Assembly (NCBI GenBank): GCA_037952775.1 | Contig: JBANAY010000004.1 | Coordinates: 6,510,001 to 6,574,000 of the forward strand | Reading direction: 5' to 3' | Length of the DNA: 64,000 nucleotides | Source: Clonostachys chloroleuca | Lineage: Eukaryota > Ascomycota > Sordariomycetes > Hypocreales > Bionectriaceae | Shown: positions 35,055 through 46,630 of the stretch, piece after piece | Layout: each line of letters starts with the position of its first letter | Position numbering within the stretch: position 1 is the first letter of the stretch | Translations under genes and position numbers: made by a program | The notes under the pieces: model-generated | Databases searched by the model: none | Told to the model about the DNA's origin: nothing | The model's input: the letters and a program-made list of their open reading frames with translations, nothing else

Positions 35055-35390
35055 TATTTATATTAGGGAAAAATAAATAATACTATAGCTATTAGTAAGC
35101 CTAAAATATAGACTGCTAACTATATAAAAATCTAATAACCTTCTATAATAGTTATAAAAAGAAGATTTTAAGTTTTATATATATTCTTAATTAATTAAAT
35201 AGTTTATATTTATAGCTAGTTAATTAACCTATTATAGCTACTATAATATAGATAAAAGACTTATCTTTTAAAGAAGGGATTTTTAAAAGTAAAATAAGAA
35301 AGGGAAAAAAAGGATATTATTTTCTACAGATACTGAAAAATAGCTAATTTATCTAATTTGGCCGGTTTGACAAGTGGGCCCGACTTAATA
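35055..35390 (-). repeat. Right LTR (5' LTR of the element)
   Basis: Aligns with 22724-23058. Its outer ~40 bp (ending CAAGTGGGCCCGACTTA...) are unmutated while its inner side is RIP-mutated, the mirror image of the left copy. Confidence 0.85.
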
Positions 35391-36751
35391 TGCCTCCGGT
35401 GTACCGCACGAAGGTTGTCATCAGACATCAGAAGTAGTAAGAGCGCCGCTGCAAACTAGTGTTTAGGCCCCTGCCAATGTGTTACCGAGGAAGCCTCTTC
35501 ACTTTAGTGGACATCCACCAAAGATAGGATAAAGAATCTTAGTATCGCAAACGTTGGCTATTTACCCCAGCCCCATACCTATAGTGATAAGTAGATGGGA
35601 AACAAGTCGTTTCCCCCAAGAATAAGTAAAAGATACATTGATGCAAGATCAACCGAGTACATTCTTATCATATTATATTGATTAGCAATCAATACTTGAC
35701 TGCATATATGAAAAATGAGGAAAGAGGTAGCTACATCTAGTAGCAAAACTCAGCCATATTGCAAATCATCACTTTGTGATCCTTGAGGGGTGTGCTAGGC
35801 AAAAACAAGACTTTACCCTCCAGGGGATAGACCTACCGTCGGCTCACCGTGATCTTACGTCAATCCACAGGTCATAGCCAGCTCATTGTGCATTTGATGT
35901 CACTCTTGGTTGATCATGCAATGTTCGAGCTCAGCTCCCCACAGACTACGGACTGCAGACTACAGGTGCGCATGTCTCACATGGGGAGAACGTACAGCCA
36001 ACCTAGTTAGCACGACGTGAACATAGCCAAGCCACTAATATGACACAACCGGCCCTAACGAGCGGCCCGACGACCGTGCGCTGCGGTTCGGCGCGTCCGT
36101 GGCTTAGCCTCCCCGATCAGGCATAGAGGTGTGATCGGATGAGGTCTGAGCCTGGCCTTATCGACGATCTCGATTTAAGGGATCATCTCTTCAGCTGGCC
36201 ATACTCATCCTCATCCGGCCAGACTTTGCCTGATCTAGCTGAAATGAAGTTCCCGCTAGCCCCAATCATCCCCAGCCGGCTACACTTATACTAATCAGGC
36301 TACCTGTTCGGTACTCTCGCAGAGGACTTTCTTAGCGTGTGACGCAAGCGACATGAACGCGCATCCTTTACAGCCTCGGTCTAAGCCCTTGAGGTTCTAT
36401 TGGCGGACTATCGGCTGCCCGCACTCATAGTCTTGTCACCTGTGATGACAGCTCTTCATCCTTCTGCGTGGTTGCGGTTACAACCGGTAGACAGGTGCGG
36501 CAACGTCGTTGGAGACGCCGCCTCTGGATACGCAACAGCGTTTGTACTCGAGGGTTGGTGTGTAGTCTAGGTTTTCAGACACGGCGGATGTGTAGATGCC
36601 CTTCAATGAGCAGAGACATAAAGATGCTGTACGTTCACGGCAGAAAGATACCTGGATACCATTCATGCACATCTCAAACATAGCCAACTAAACCCATTTA
36701 CTTTAAGACTTTCCAAGTTATAACCAGAAAACCTCACAATCTGCTGCCACC
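35391..36751. other. Intergenic region upstream of the RHS gene
   Basis: Normal base composition returns abruptly. GC-rich islands lie near 36.05-36.3 kb. A Kozak-like GCCACC directly precedes the ATG at 36752. No gene or RNA recognised. Confidence 0.5.
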
Positions 36752-39700
36752 ATGTCTGAAACCGGCCAGTTTCAGTCCTCCCACGCCTTCACCCGCATCA
36801 ACACATCAGACATTGAGTCCGTCAACCCCAACACGGGAAGCCTCAACGTCCGAATCCCGCTCGTCAAACTCGTTGGCGTCAGGCCAAGTATTGATCTGAA
36901 TGTCACTGTCTTCTATGCCCCTGGCAGCCAGGGCATCTTTGGCCTACCCACGAACTGGAGCCTGGACATACCCTATGTCCTCGACGGCAAGAGCGTGACC
37001 ACCAGTGGCCGCACCTTCGCCATCGACTTCGACTGGGCCGATGCTAAGAACCACAAGTCCGGTCTTCGGTATGTGAACAACCATGGCATGACCTTCAGGA
37101 GACAGCTGCCACCGAAGCCGTTGCCTTCCGGCCGGAATGGCAAGTATGCCTGGTATCTGCAGCATCCTGATGGATCACTGGACTATTTTGACGAGCTCGG
37201 AAGACCGGCCGAGCGACACGACGTCTATAACAATTACATCGCCTACGACTATCAGCCGCCATCTCAAGGCGGATCGGATCTCCGCACCACGCGGCTAAAG
37301 TCCATCCAGGACTCATGGGGCCAGCTCGTCGAATTCAGCTACAAGCCCAACATGGCAATACGCGTTACCTTTTCCCGACGGCGGCCAGAGCTCCATCAAC
37401 TACGCCCCGGGCGGCATCGGCTCCTTCGTCGACGCCGAGTCCCTCAAGACCAGGTTCGAGTACAGCTCGCTCGGACAGGAGAACTGGCAGCTGCACAGCA
37501 TCACTTACCCTAACGGACTAGTTTCCATCTACAGCTACATTACCATCCCCTTTATTGCTATTGACGGGTCGAAGGGCGGGTTTCCTGCAGTGCAGGAGCA
37601 TCTCCAGCGCGACTCGGACGGGCATCTCCAGGCCCGCACAAAGTACAAGTATGGTCCGAGTGACGGCTGTACCTTCACAGGAGCGGCCATCAATCTGAGG
37701 ATGGGTGGCGCCAAAGATAGTTTGATGGACGCAGGCACTGCGTACAAGTAAGTGGACTCCCATAGTGATCCAAGATGTATAACTTTCACAAATACTAAGA
37801 TGACATCGTCTTGTTAAGATACGAGGTCCAGAAATCGAGCCATGATAAGGACAACACCGAGCTGTCTCGAACCAGCACCTGGTTCAACACCTTACATCTG
37901 CCGATAAAAATTACACAATTCACTCGTGAGGGGGGCGACAGGTTCAAAGATGCTCAGGTTGTCAAGCTGCAATATCCCACTTCGGGTGATCGCCGTGCCA
38001 GAAGTGCGGCATACGATATACCCATTTCGACTGAATCATTCTACTCCAGAGGTGGCAGCGGAGACTCGCAACTAGTCCCATTGCAACTGAGCAAGTCCGA
38101 GAACAATGAATACTGCCTCCCTCTCTCCACGCGTGTCGAGGTATACAGCACGGGACCGTCTGATGGTTACGCTAGGCAGAGTACGGTGTCGACTGAGTAC
38201 AAAAAGACTCGTGTCGGCACAATGATAGCTATCAAGACTACCCAGAAGGATGAGGTATCTCAGTTCATACAGATATCGGAGAATACCCTTACTCCAGACG
38301 AAAGAGACATTGCCTCTACCTCAACTAGCTTCAGTGAGGGGTCCGGCCACTCGCCTGGTAAACCCTTCAAGCTGAAGTCGCTCGCGTATGACGCCACCGG
38401 AAGAGTCATCGTCGAAAGGCTGTCCTGGATGAACGAAGCCCAGGTGCCAGAGGGAAGTGCCAAGTCGTCCACAACAAAGACAAAGTACCAGTACAGTGAT
38501 GGTAAACTCACAGTCACCAAGTTGGATCCTCTCCAGAACGCCACCACTTCGGTACACGATGTGAGAAAAGCTAACGGGCCGGTGATCCGAACGGTATTCC
38601 CTCTTGGCGAGACTGAAATCTTCGAATTCGACAAGCTTGGGCGCCAGATCAGTCAGACCGATGCTCTCGGGCACCAGACTACGATGGTCCACGTGGTCGG
38701 TCCCAATGGCACCTCAGTGCGAACCACGTCGCCACTGGGCTTCAGCCACACCACCATAACAGATGTCCTAGGCCGCGAGGTTCAGACCTCCGATAACGGC
38801 GATGAGACGAGCGGAAAGCCGGCTGCGAGGGTCTTGAGTGCCAGCGTTTACGACTACCAGTCCCGTGTTGTGGAGAGGGTGGACGATCTCGGTCTCCGGA
38901 CGAAACACAAGTATGATGACTTGGGTCGGCCAACCGAGATTACTGACCCCAATGGCAACGTGGTGAAGTACACCTACCAGAAGGGTGGGTTGGAGATTGA
39001 ACAGACTTTGAACGGAGACAGGCGTTCCCTCATTCACTTGGATGGGCGATCCAAACCTATCTTCACAATTCGGTATCCAGACTCGGGAGCGATCGCCACT
39101 GAACATGCCATAGCGGAGGAGCATAAATATGACGGAAGAGGAAATATCATTGCCAGAGCGTGGTCGCAACTACACAACGCCGGCAAGGCCCAAGTACTCA
39201 AGAAGGAGGCTACGGAATTTGGTGTCGATAACGCTGTAACGTCTCAGACCACCACGGGCTACACCGACGCAGGGTCCGACGCGGTACAGCGCCGGTTCAC
39301 GCACGACCTCTTCGGCAACGTGTACACATACATTAAAGAAACGTGGTACGCCGACGGCAGACACCTCGTCCACCACGGTCCCATTGACATCTACGATGTG
39401 GCTAATAAGTTGGTCATCTCGAGGAACCAAAAGGGGCAAGAGGAGCGACGCGAGTACGACCAGAACTTGAGGCTCTCTCAACTCGTCCGCCTCGATGGAT
39501 CCAAGGTCCAGTACACGTACGACGGCGCCGGCAAATTGAAGACGACGAAGTACCCTGTCAGCGGAACCAGCGAGCGTAGCTATGACGCAGACGGGAGACA
39601 AGTCCAGATCAGCCAAGGCAGCCAGTCGATCAAGTATTCGTACTCGTTAGATGGGGTTGAGATTGGTATCCAGTACACCGACGGTCGGTCCCAGACACGT

Positions 39701-41656
39701 ATTCTCGACAAGCACAGCAGAACGGTAGCGGAGAAGGATTTCAACGGTAATGTCACCAAGACAACATTCCACGAACTCGGCCAGGTCGCTCGACGCTCGT
39801 GTGAGGGCGACACGATCGAGTACAGCTACGGAACCACCAACCACACAAAGATGCAGCTTCTGGGTACGCAGCAGAACGGTCAGGGCCCACAACAGACAAC
39901 CTATTCGTACGATGGACACGGCCACGTCCGCCGGACAATCGTTAAGGACACTCGCACGAACAAGGTCTGGATGGACACGACGCAGATATACGACTCTTTG
40001 GGTAGGGTCCAGAAGACGGTGACTGCCTCAGACCTCGCGCCGGAGGTCAGAGGCGAGCGAGTGCTCGAATACGACGGCGTCGGCCAGCTCATCAAGGACA
40101 CAAGGAGCGGCGAATCGAACTCGTCGTCATCGGAGGTCACCAGATACCGATATGATGGCAACTCGAACGTGGTAGCGAATGAGATCAACGGCAAGACCTC
40201 CACTATGAGCTTTAATAGCATCGACCAGCGCACAGACGCTGGCTTCGAGTATGACGCCAACGGACGGCTGGTGCGGGACAACGAGGGGTCCAAGTATGAG
40301 TTTGACGACCGTGACCGTCTGATCACGGTGACGCAGAAGAGGAACATGAACCAAGGGCCTTCAGCAGCAAGTCAAATCAGCACCTACAGCTACTCCCCGG
40401 ATGATTATTTGTCGGGATACAAGGACGACACCCAAGCCGTGGGCATGTACTTCGACGGTGGCGTAGCCAGCGCCATGAGCCTCTCCCCAAGCGGAGGTGG
40501 CTCGGTCGAAGGCGGTGGCGGCGAGGAGAAGGAGGACGCGTCCATCTTCTTCGACTCAGGCAGTGGTACACCCCTTTGCACCGTTACCAAAAAGAAGAGC
40601 GGCGGCGGAAACGCGGAAACGCGCTACATGCTAAACCAGCTCGGATCAAGCGTTGTCGTCTCCCCTACGCACTCCTCTGAGGGCAGGCCAAGCTATGTGG
40701 CCAAATCATACGATGCTTACGGGGCGCCACGCAACGTCTCAACATCTTCTCCTTCTTCCGAGGCCGCCGGCGGAGCATCAGCGCTCCTTGGCTTCACGTC
40801 CGAGTTCACGTCGCCCACCACGTCCATCGTCTACCTGCGGGCGCGACACTACAACCCGCGTCTGCGCAGCTTCCTCACCATGGACCCGCGCCGCTCGCTC
40901 TCCACGCCAGCCTCGTCGTCCCCCGCCAACAACGACCACCATCACGGCAGCGGCAGCACCACGCGTGTGACGGAGAACCGCTACGCCTACTGCGGCGGCG
41001 ACCCTGTCAACCGCATCGACCCGACGGGACGGTCATGGTCGTGGCTCAACGACCACCCGCACCTCACGATGGCAATCGGCGTTGGGGTGGCCCTCGCAGT
41101 CGCCGTGCTGGGAGGTCTAGTGGTCGAGGCGGCGGTCGGCGCTTTGGCCGCGCTCCTGCCGGCCACTGTGCCGACCGCGGTGGTGACCTTCGCGAGCCAG
41201 TTCATCGTGGGCGCCGTCTCGGGCGCGGCGGGCGGGCTCGCGGGGAGTATCGCCACGGGGGACCTCGACAGCTACACATGGGGCACCGCCGGCCTAGACG
41301 CCCTGGGCGGTGGGATGGGCAGCATGTCGACCACTTTCGTTCAGCCGCACTTCAGGACACTGTTCAACTCCAAGGGGGTACAGCGGGTTGTGAAGGCTGG
41401 GAAGTTGCAGAACTTCCTCAAGTGGGGAGGCAGGAAGGGCGTCGGCGCGCTCGTAAATCAGGGCACCAAGAAGGGCATTCCTGCAGCGGAGAAGGGACTC
41501 GGAAGCGTCGGCTTTGGGGTGGTGATAGGCTTGGAAGTGGCCAAGGTCTGGGCCGACCAGGTGACGATGATGGATCAGAAGGGCAATGGGAGCAAGGTGG
41601 CGTATAGGGGAGGGAACACCAAGTACGAGAAGTGCGGGCTGGCATATGGTGGTTAG
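36752..41656 (+). CDS. RHS/YD-repeat protein of bacterial type, with reading-frame break
   Basis: A very large (about 1600-residue) protein with the architecture of bacterial Rhs/Tc-toxin TcC-like proteins: an N-terminal segment with YFDELGRP and WGQLVEFSY, then many YD repeats (YDDLGRPTEI, YDGRGNIIA, YDGHGHVRR, YDANGRLVRD), the RHS core signature YLRARHYNPRLRSFL (about 40830-40880) and a DPTGRS end (about 41030). Such repeats form a hollow shell holding the C-terminal tip. The tip here (about 205 residues) has two long hydrophobic Gly/Ala-rich stretches and no catalytic motif I recognise. A clean intron at 37748-37818 (GTAAGT...TTAAG) shows adaptation to a fungal host. Near 37345-37375 the frame changes over about 30 bp (two extra bases, then one missing), too short for an intron, so this allele may be broken or mis-sequenced. 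GC-rich relative to its flanks. Likely of horizontal origin. Confidence 0.8.
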
Positions 41657-42974
41657 AATGACTTGTTCTGTAGCTCACTGCGCGCAACCGGCCACGTCTG
41701 TCTAGATAGTCCGCAGCAAATTATCAAGGACGACGAGCTTGATGTTGTTTTCTCGAGTTTTCCACTCGCCTACGCACGCTTAACTTGTCCGGAAAGGAAA
41801 AGGATTTCAGAAACTTTAGGAACGGGGAGGAGGTGAGGCTCGGCCCAGCACTGAACACAACCTCGCAGCGTTGACAACAACCAAAGTCGGGTTAAGTGAC
41901 ACCCACCCGGAAGGGTCAGAGAGCGTACATAGATAGCAAGGAATCATCCAAGCATCACCTGAAGTCACTATGGCACAACACATTCTTAACACACCGGAAA
42001 AGGGATAAAAGAGGAGGTTTAGGTTTAAGAGAAAAACCATCTATGGTATTAAATTAACTAAAGATATGCATATCCGCCCACTAGATATCTTTAACAGAGA
42101 TAGCTTTGCAATGCGAGTGGTGAAGACAAAAAGGCAGTTGGGACCTTCTGACCCCACTTCTCTATGCTCTGCGCTTTCAGTTTTAACAGAATGCTTGTTC
42201 ATACGCGGGGGTGAGATTCCCTGGCTCAAAGGCGAGGTAATTGCTCAAAGTACTTCTTCATTCCCATTGTTATGTAATGTCTCTGGCGAAAAGATGCCTG
42301 TCCGAGACTGTTAGCGTACATTTGTGTGCGTCTGGAATGTCCTGACTGACGCCACTCTTGGCGGAGGATTGCAATGGCCCTCTTCCGCCCATGGCATCTG
42401 ACATGTTAGTTTTTCCTGTAATGTATGTATTTTGTCTGACCTTGAAGTCCTTTGCCAATTGTCCTTGATACTTTCCATTTCCTATTCGACTTCAATTATG
42501 AATATAGGTATCTGTCAGAACAGGGAGGTGTATCCCTGATTGTTTCCAATCCAATAGTTAATTTTTACCTGGCTGGACGGTGAGTACAATGCACGTAGTC
42601 AAGGCAGACAGCCTAAAAAGTCAACTTCAACTCAGCCCGAAGAATGTGAAGGCTGAAAACAGCAAGTGATGCGGCTGAGTTGCGGCTGGACACAAGGTGG
42701 CGGCGAGCTGAAAGCTGGAGCGCTCCTCTGACTCTGATAAGCCACTGCTTCTTACGGCTGAAAAGCCCGATAGCCTAATTTACAATTTCGTTTCACATTT
42801 CGTTGTTGCTTTTGGCCGAAACTTGGCCACCGCTATGTGTCTTGTGTTCTAGATCGATTGCTTTTATCGATATAAAGATCTTCAGCTTGCCATCGTTGAA
42901 AACCTAATGACCAACAGGCTCTCATCGGAGCATCTCTGACACCTCATTTTCATTCATATTTTCCAGGCTTTACC
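41657..42974. other. Intergenic region
   Basis: RHS 3' flank and promoter side of the lactone-oxidase-like gene. Only short open frames; nothing recognised. Confidence 0.5.
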
Positions 42975-45377
42975 ATGGCTACTCCGCCTCCTCCATCCAA
43001 AGCCTGGGACCACCAGGTAGACGACCGTGTTAACCATATCGTCGAAAAGCTTGACCAAAACCCCGAATTCGCTGAGAAAAAAGCGCCCGGTCTTAAAGAG
43101 CTCTTGTCGGACTTTGCATCCCCCGATGTGCAAGTCTCAGGTGTCGAGTTTCATCGGCGCCTTCTTCAAGTCTTCAAGGATTCAGAAACCGATGGTACGT
43201 ATTCGAAGACGCTGAGCCAGTATACACCCGAGGAGCAAGAGCAGATTAGAAAGTTTGCCGAGGGAGCCGATCCGAAAGAGCTTGGCCAAAACTTCACCCT
43301 TGGGCCGAGCCTTGGCTGCCGTGAGGAACTTTCCAAGCTTCAACAAGCAGATTCTATTGTTCAAATTACCCCCCAGAGTGGTGTCGAGGATATCACTCCC
43401 ACGCATACATCAGCCACAGCTTCGAATCGCACATTGAGCACCAGAAGCTTCAGGGTTGCCAGCACCAAGCAAGCTGCCGATAATTGGTTTGACAAGGCTG
43501 TCAAGAATCTTGCTGAATTTCTCGATAACGGCAAGCCTGATCAGCTAATTAAGGTATGGAAGTACCTCACAAAACTAGAACAAATACGAAGCTAACGTTT
43601 TCCTAGGTGTACAAAAATGCCGTATTCCAGAACTGGGGACTGAATATCACCAATACCCCTATCCTTACCTGCGTTCCCAGCTCCACTGAAGACATACAAT
43701 CAATTGTTCAATGCGCTAAACTACGCAATATGGGCGTCAGGTGCTCAGGATATCGTTAGTTTGCTCTACAGTATCGATTCGGGCACCGGCTAATATGTTG
43801 ATGATAGGACACTCGTGGTCACCGATCTTTGGCAAAAATGGCCAAATCCTGATCTCCATGCTTGATATAGCGACGGTCACGACACTACCCAACATTGCAG
43901 CGCTCCCACTTCCAGAATCGCCACCTAGTAAGCTACAGGAGATTAGTCTTGTACCTGGGAAGCCTCGAATTCCCGGAAACAAACTTGTCCGCGTCGGTTG
44001 CGCAACAACGAACGAACGGCTGCGCCGGTGGTGTATTGAGCAAGGGACTGTGACTCTTCCTCTCAACGTCATCATGGTCGAAATCACACTTGGTGGCAGC
44101 AACGCCCCAATCTGCCACGGCGCTGGCCGCCAGAACATGACGCTGAGTGACCTTGTCCGCAAGATTGAATACGTTGACGCAAACGGCGTGCCACGATCTG
44201 TTGAGAAACCCGAACACCTGCGCGCTGCTAGTGGCTGTTTCGGACTTATGGGAGTTGTCACATACATAACGATGGAGTTTGCGCCTATGAGCTATGCAGA
44301 GCTTGCTCCCAAGAAGATGCCCATCATCCAGGCTGTACCTCCACCACCAGGTCTTGCCGAGGAGGACATCCCCCTGCTCTTCTCAAGTACTGGAAACCTT
44401 TATCTGCCGCTGAGAAGCAGAAGTGTCAGGCGGACTTCGAAAATCGGGCTACCAGCGACTACTATGCTGAGTGGTTCTGGTTCCCCTATTCCGACTATTC
44501 CTGGGTAAACACGTGGAACGCCACTAAGGATCCTAAAGGCGCAGTATCCTTCCCGGACAAGACCCATATATTCATCTCGTTTCTTCAAACAGTTACGATG
44601 AACATTCTGCAAAACGCACCGCTAGCCAAGGACTTGATCCAACTTGCCGGCCTATCAGAAGCTTCGGTTACACTCATCTCAGCGGCCGCAATGAAAGCAC
44701 TTCCGGAAAAGCCTGTCAAGACCTTTCTCCCGGATGCTTTGCACTTTCAGCGAGCAATCCAGAACGTCCGAGTTCTTGATATCGAAGTTGAGATGCCCCT
44801 AGTTGCAAAACAAGGAGGTCCTGAGAACGCAATAGACTATACTCCGGTTCAGCAGGCTTGGTGGGATGCCATCCTTCTTACCTACAAGAATAGCGACAAA
44901 TGCCCTATGCGCATGCCTCTTGAGATGCGCATCATGGGTGGAAGTGACGTGATTATGGCGCCGCAACGTGGAAACTCTCTCGGTACATGTAGTATCGAGG
45001 TACTGACTCTACACAGCGCGAAAAACATTTGGGGGCCATTCGCACAATCGGTCCTAGACAAGTGGGTAGCACTCAAGGACCCCTCAACAGGTAAAAGGCT
45101 GAAGATACGCCCTCATTGGGCCAAGGAGTGGTACAACTACAATGTTGACGGCAAACCGTGGATCGACCGACTCAAATCAGTAGATTACAAGAACGAGAGA
45201 CAGGAGTTTCTCCAGGTGCTTGCCGAAATTGGAAAAGAAGCAAACTGGTCGTTGCAAGATCTGCAAGCCAGATTCTCAAATGACTTTTTCGACACATTCT
45301 TCTTCGATGAAACGGCGCAGACGGAGAGTGGGGAGGACGGGACAAGCGGGATGGATGAGAAGGCTCGCTTAGCTTGA
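42975..45377 (+). CDS. FAD-linked oxidase, D-arabinono-lactone-oxidase-like, with one frame break
   Basis: An FAD-binding (PCMH-type) oxidase related to sugar-1,4-lactone oxidases. Exons 42975-43553, 43607-43754 and 43808 onward join through two 53-bp introns. The first ~190 residues are a hydrophilic extension I do not recognise. The FAD domain follows: ILTCVPSSTEDIQSIVQCAK and GYRHSWSP, whose His is the usual covalent FAD site, then GCATTNERL and AASGCFGLMGVVTYITMEF. The C-terminal ALO-type domain has YYAEWFWFPYSDYSWVNTW and the family motif HWAKEW (about 45115). Between DIPL and LKYWKPLSAAE (about 44370-44385) one base is missing relative to the expected frame; no splice site explains it. 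Without that base the C-terminal 340 residues are lost, so the gene is either recently broken or has a sequence error. Confidence 0.75.
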
Positions 45378-46630
45378 TGGGTGAAGAAGGAGTACTTGGT
45401 AAATCTTAAGTATCCTTAGTTTCGTAGTTCAATTATCAATATCAGCTAATGCGGTACTACCTACTCGCAATATATAAACTTTTGCGTTTTGACGATGCTA
45501 TAGAATATCGGGCAAGAAATCTTGGCATTAAAAGACTTAAGTTAGTTAAGGCGGCCCAAGTTGGAAACTTATACTGCGCTACTAACGCCCCGAGTGGGAA
45601 TTACTAAGATTTCGCTTCAGTTTTGCCATAAAATTGTTAATTTGTATGTATTGTACTAGGCAGGCTCGATAACATATCAGAGCTAGTCGCGCCTAATAGT
45701 TATAATCGCTAATTTACCTGATGCCATCGCAGTATGGCCATTCCTCTCTTCTCTCTCAAGTATCTATTCTACAACTAAGGACCCTGCGAATTAGTGATTA
45801 CACTCAGTGAGTCCGGCGAGGTCGAGCACGTTAATGTAACTACTGTACCTGGACGTAAATTCCGGATGACCTACTCCATAACTTTTTCACGCCATACATA
45901 TTTGCAAAGTCATGTATTGCCTGATCGAGTAATTTAATAATCACTAGCTTACTTCCGAGGTATCAATCATAACAAGGGTCAAGGAATCAAGCCATTCTGC
46001 CAAGCGGGTCCCCTTTCAACGTTTCCTTCTGTTAGTAGATTTTGATGTAAGGCAGACTTGTCACTCTAACTGGTTTAAAGAAGGAAAAAGGGATAAAAAA
46101 GCGAAATAGTCGTGCCTATTGAGGTCAGCAATGCACCCAAGACATGGAGCTTTCAAATTTCTACCTCTTACCCACCAGTGTTCATTGAGATGTTGCCGTG
46201 TCAGCTCACTGGTGTCCTTATATGGCTGACGAAGCGGCATTGCAAGGGCCTCAAAATCATCCCACCCGCCCCTCCGGCCGGCCCGTGTGTCAACTTGGCA
46301 CCAAATCCTTGAAAAAAACAATCTATCGTTCTGCATGAAGCGATGCGGGAACTGGGTCACTCTCTGGTTCGCTAGGCAGTCCCTAGAAGCCATCGGAGGG
46401 TCAGGTGGGATGATTTGGCATCTTCTCTATATTTCTAATACCTCTGGCCAGTGGACGGTGGCGGGATGACTTGAACCGCAAATCATTATAAAATAGCCAG
46501 CAGTGCAATCGTCTTGATACTCACGATTTTCATTCACCACCTCAAATAAAACTTGACACCTTGCGCATAACTTGAGCAAACGGTGCACAATTCGTCTCCA
46601 GTCTTGCCTAGATCATCACTCCTAATCAAG
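45378..46630. other. Intergenic region
   Basis: AT-leaning spacer with short open frames on both strands near 46.06-46.47 kb that overlap each other and match nothing known to me. Confidence 0.5.

Larger units (their letters stand above)
22724..35390 (-). mobile_element. 12.67-kb Ty3/Gypsy-like LTR retrotransposon, heavily RIP-mutated
   Basis: The block is bounded by two alignable direct repeats of about 335 bp that differ almost only by transitions. The interior is extremely AT-rich and CpA, TpG and CpG are nearly gone. Minus-strand translation, ignoring TAA/TAG at former Gln and Trp codons, still shows reverse transcriptase/RNase H followed by integrase. This RT-before-IN order places it in Ty3/Gypsy and sets its 5' end at the right. 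In minus orientation the LTR would read TGTT...AACA. The flanks share TATG, a possible short target duplication depending on where the end is set; no perfect 5-bp duplication is seen. The length is well above the 5-8 kb usual for fungal Gypsy elements. It is certainly non-coding now. Confidence 0.85.

Noticed and set aside
22719..35395. Perfect 5-bp target-site duplication around the retrotransposon
   Set aside because: With TGTT...AACA ends the flanks are ctgta and tgcct, which differ. Only a 4-bp TATG shared under another end placement remains, so no duplication is claimed.
37321..37400. A short intron explaining the RHS frame change
   Set aside because: No GTRNGT donor with an acceptor at normal intron length joins the two frames.
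38260..41687. Many long minus-strand and alternate-frame open frames across the RHS gene
   Set aside because: GC-rich codon use leaves antisense frames open; none has a protein-like family signature.
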